64,000 nt of DNA, taken from positions 62,001 through 126,000 of the forward strand of contig CAWBCM010000010.1 of the NCBI GenBank assembly GCA_963787285.1, in the 5' to 3' direction. Below, in pieces: positions 63,270 to 64,000 of the stretch; within the stretch, counting starts at the first letter, position 1; each line of letters opens with the position of its first letter. The DNA is from JAHEJN01 sp963787285 (GTDB lineage Bacteria > Actinomycetota > Acidimicrobiia > Acidimicrobiales > JAHEJN01). The notes beneath the pieces are model-generated. The model saw only the letters and a list, made by a program, of their open reading frames with translations. It had not been told where the DNA came from and ran no database searches. Position numbers and translations under genes: made by a program.

Positions 63270-64000
63270 GTGGTCGAACGCCGCTCACACCGATCGCACG
63301 TGAGCTACATCGACGCGTCACGCCGCTACTACGCGGCGGCGGGCTACGAGAAGCCCTACGAATGGGCCAGCAACGACGACGCACCCTTCGCCGCCCTCCC
63401 CCGGCCGCTCGAGCACTGTCGGGTCGGGGTGGTCACCACGTCGTACCTTCCCACCGGCGACCGCACGACCTTCGCCACCCGACCCGACGAGGTCTTCGCC
63501 GCGGGCCACGATGCCGTGGCCCGGCTCGACAACCAGGCCCTGCAGTGGGACAAGGACGAGACCCACACCGATGATCCCGGGACCTACCTGCCGCTGGCTC
63601 GGCTGGCCGAGGCGGCGGAGTCCGGCCGCATCGGATCGGTCTCCCCTCGCTTCTACGGCATCCCCACGCGGTACTCCCATCGCCGGACGCGCACCGTCGA
63701 CGCACCCGCAGTGGAGCAGGCCATGAGGAGTGACCGTGTCGACGTTGCCCTCCTGGTGCCACTGTGACCGGTGTGTCATCAGACCGTGAGTCTGACCGCG
63801 CGCCATCTCGAGGCCACCGGTATCCCGACTGTCGTCGTCGGCTCGGCTCGAGACATCGTCGAGGAATGCGGCGTGGCCCGCTTCCTCTTCGTCGATTTCC
63901 CGCTCGGCAATCCGTGCGGCAAGCCCGACGACGTCGCCATGCAGTCGGCGATCGTCGGCCAGGCCCTCGACCTGCTCGAGCGGGCGTGGCAGCCTCGGAC
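63270..64000 (+). CDS. Glycine/sarcosine/betaine or D-proline reductase B-like selenoprotein (in-frame UGA at codon 166; 3' truncated)
   Basis: The GTG at 63270 opens a frame that stops at TGA 63765-63767 after VALLVPL. The same frame continues beyond it with PVCHQTVSLTARHLEATG, then VVVGSARDIVEECGVARF and FPLGNPCGKPDD, to the window end. The UGA falls in U-P-V-C, a redox-type U-x-x-C pair, and the downstream half is essential conserved sequence of the GrdB/PrdB-like family. The N-terminal part has YIDASRRYYAAAGYEKPYEWA and LEHCRVGVVTTS. A 6-bp hairpin follows at SECIS distance. This class normally reduces glycine-type substrates or proline in anaerobes, but distant members in aerobes have unknown substrates. 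A start at GTG 63300 is possible. Confidence 0.78.
63779..63795 (+). promoter_or_regulatory. Putative bacterial SECIS hairpin for GrdB/PrdB-like gene
   Basis: TCAGAC (63779-63784) pairs perfectly with GTCTGA (63790-63795) around loop CGTGA. The loop starts 18 nt after the UGA and has G in position two, followed by U. Geometry and loop type match those of the ArsC-like gene. Confidence 0.65.

Overview
The window is high-GC, densely packed DNA with short intergenic gaps and many 1-4 bp start/stop overlaps. The gene content points to an actinobacterium, most plausibly an aerobic, free-living member of the Acidimicrobiia. Indicators are an acyl-CoA carboxylase beta/epsilon pair, a DivIVA/Wag31-type coiled-coil protein, a wax-ester synthase/DGAT, a PIG-L deacetylase, LigC plus a LigD-type polymerase domain, and an actinobacterial-style cobalamin riboswitch. 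The lineage is inferred from gene content; no rRNA is present. I see no insertion sequence, prophage, CRISPR array or rRNA operon, and one tRNA (Pro, CGG). No stretch longer than about 250 bp lacks a gene.

The most striking feature is three genes in which an in-frame UGA sits exactly where a redox or catalytic cysteine is expected: an ArsC/Spx-like reductase (5755-6108), a MerB/alkylmercury-lyase-like protein (10097-10744) and a glycine/D-proline reductase B-like protein (63270 to the window end). In each, a perfect 6-7 bp hairpin follows, with its 4-5 nt apical loop starting 18-20 nt after the UGA and containing GU. That fits the bacterial SECIS model, so I read all three as selenoproteins. 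selA, selB, selD and tRNA-Sec are not in the window.

Layout: 1-2.3 kb holds an ArsA-type ATPase end, a STAS protein, a receiver protein, tRNA-Pro and a PadR repressor with a palindromic operator. 2.3-5.7 kb is the PadR-linked ABC exporter. 5.7-10.7 kb holds the ArsC-like and MerB-like selenoproteins around a PAS-GGDEF-EAL protein. 10.9-16.3 kb has an MFS permease, a deacetylase, an acyl-CoA ligase and a secreted esterase. 16.3-19.85 kb is a riboswitch-controlled BtuFCD-CobO cobalamin operon. 21-25 kb has two cyclophilins and the Ask/Asd aspartate pathway. 26-32 kb has Aat, acyl-CoA carboxylase, an enoyl-reductase-like protein and a Rieske oxygenase. 34-38.4 kb is a DNA-repair group (LigC, LigD polymerase, FEN-like nuclease, GNAT-HD fusion). 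38.5-46.5 kb covers the envelope and cell-division group. 46.6-58.6 kb has a Ski2-like helicase, lipid and acyl-CoA genes, a carotenoid oxygenase and a PqqD pair. 58.7-62.9 kb is an ECF sigma/anti-sigma pair next to a large RCC1/FG-GAP secreted protein. The window ends inside the GrdB/PrdB-like selenoprotein.

Nine genes are broken by at least twelve 1-nt frameshifts, mostly in short homopolymer runs and with homology continuing cleanly in the next frame. This looks like residual indel error in the assembly rather than gene decay. I annotate these as single genes and mark each break.
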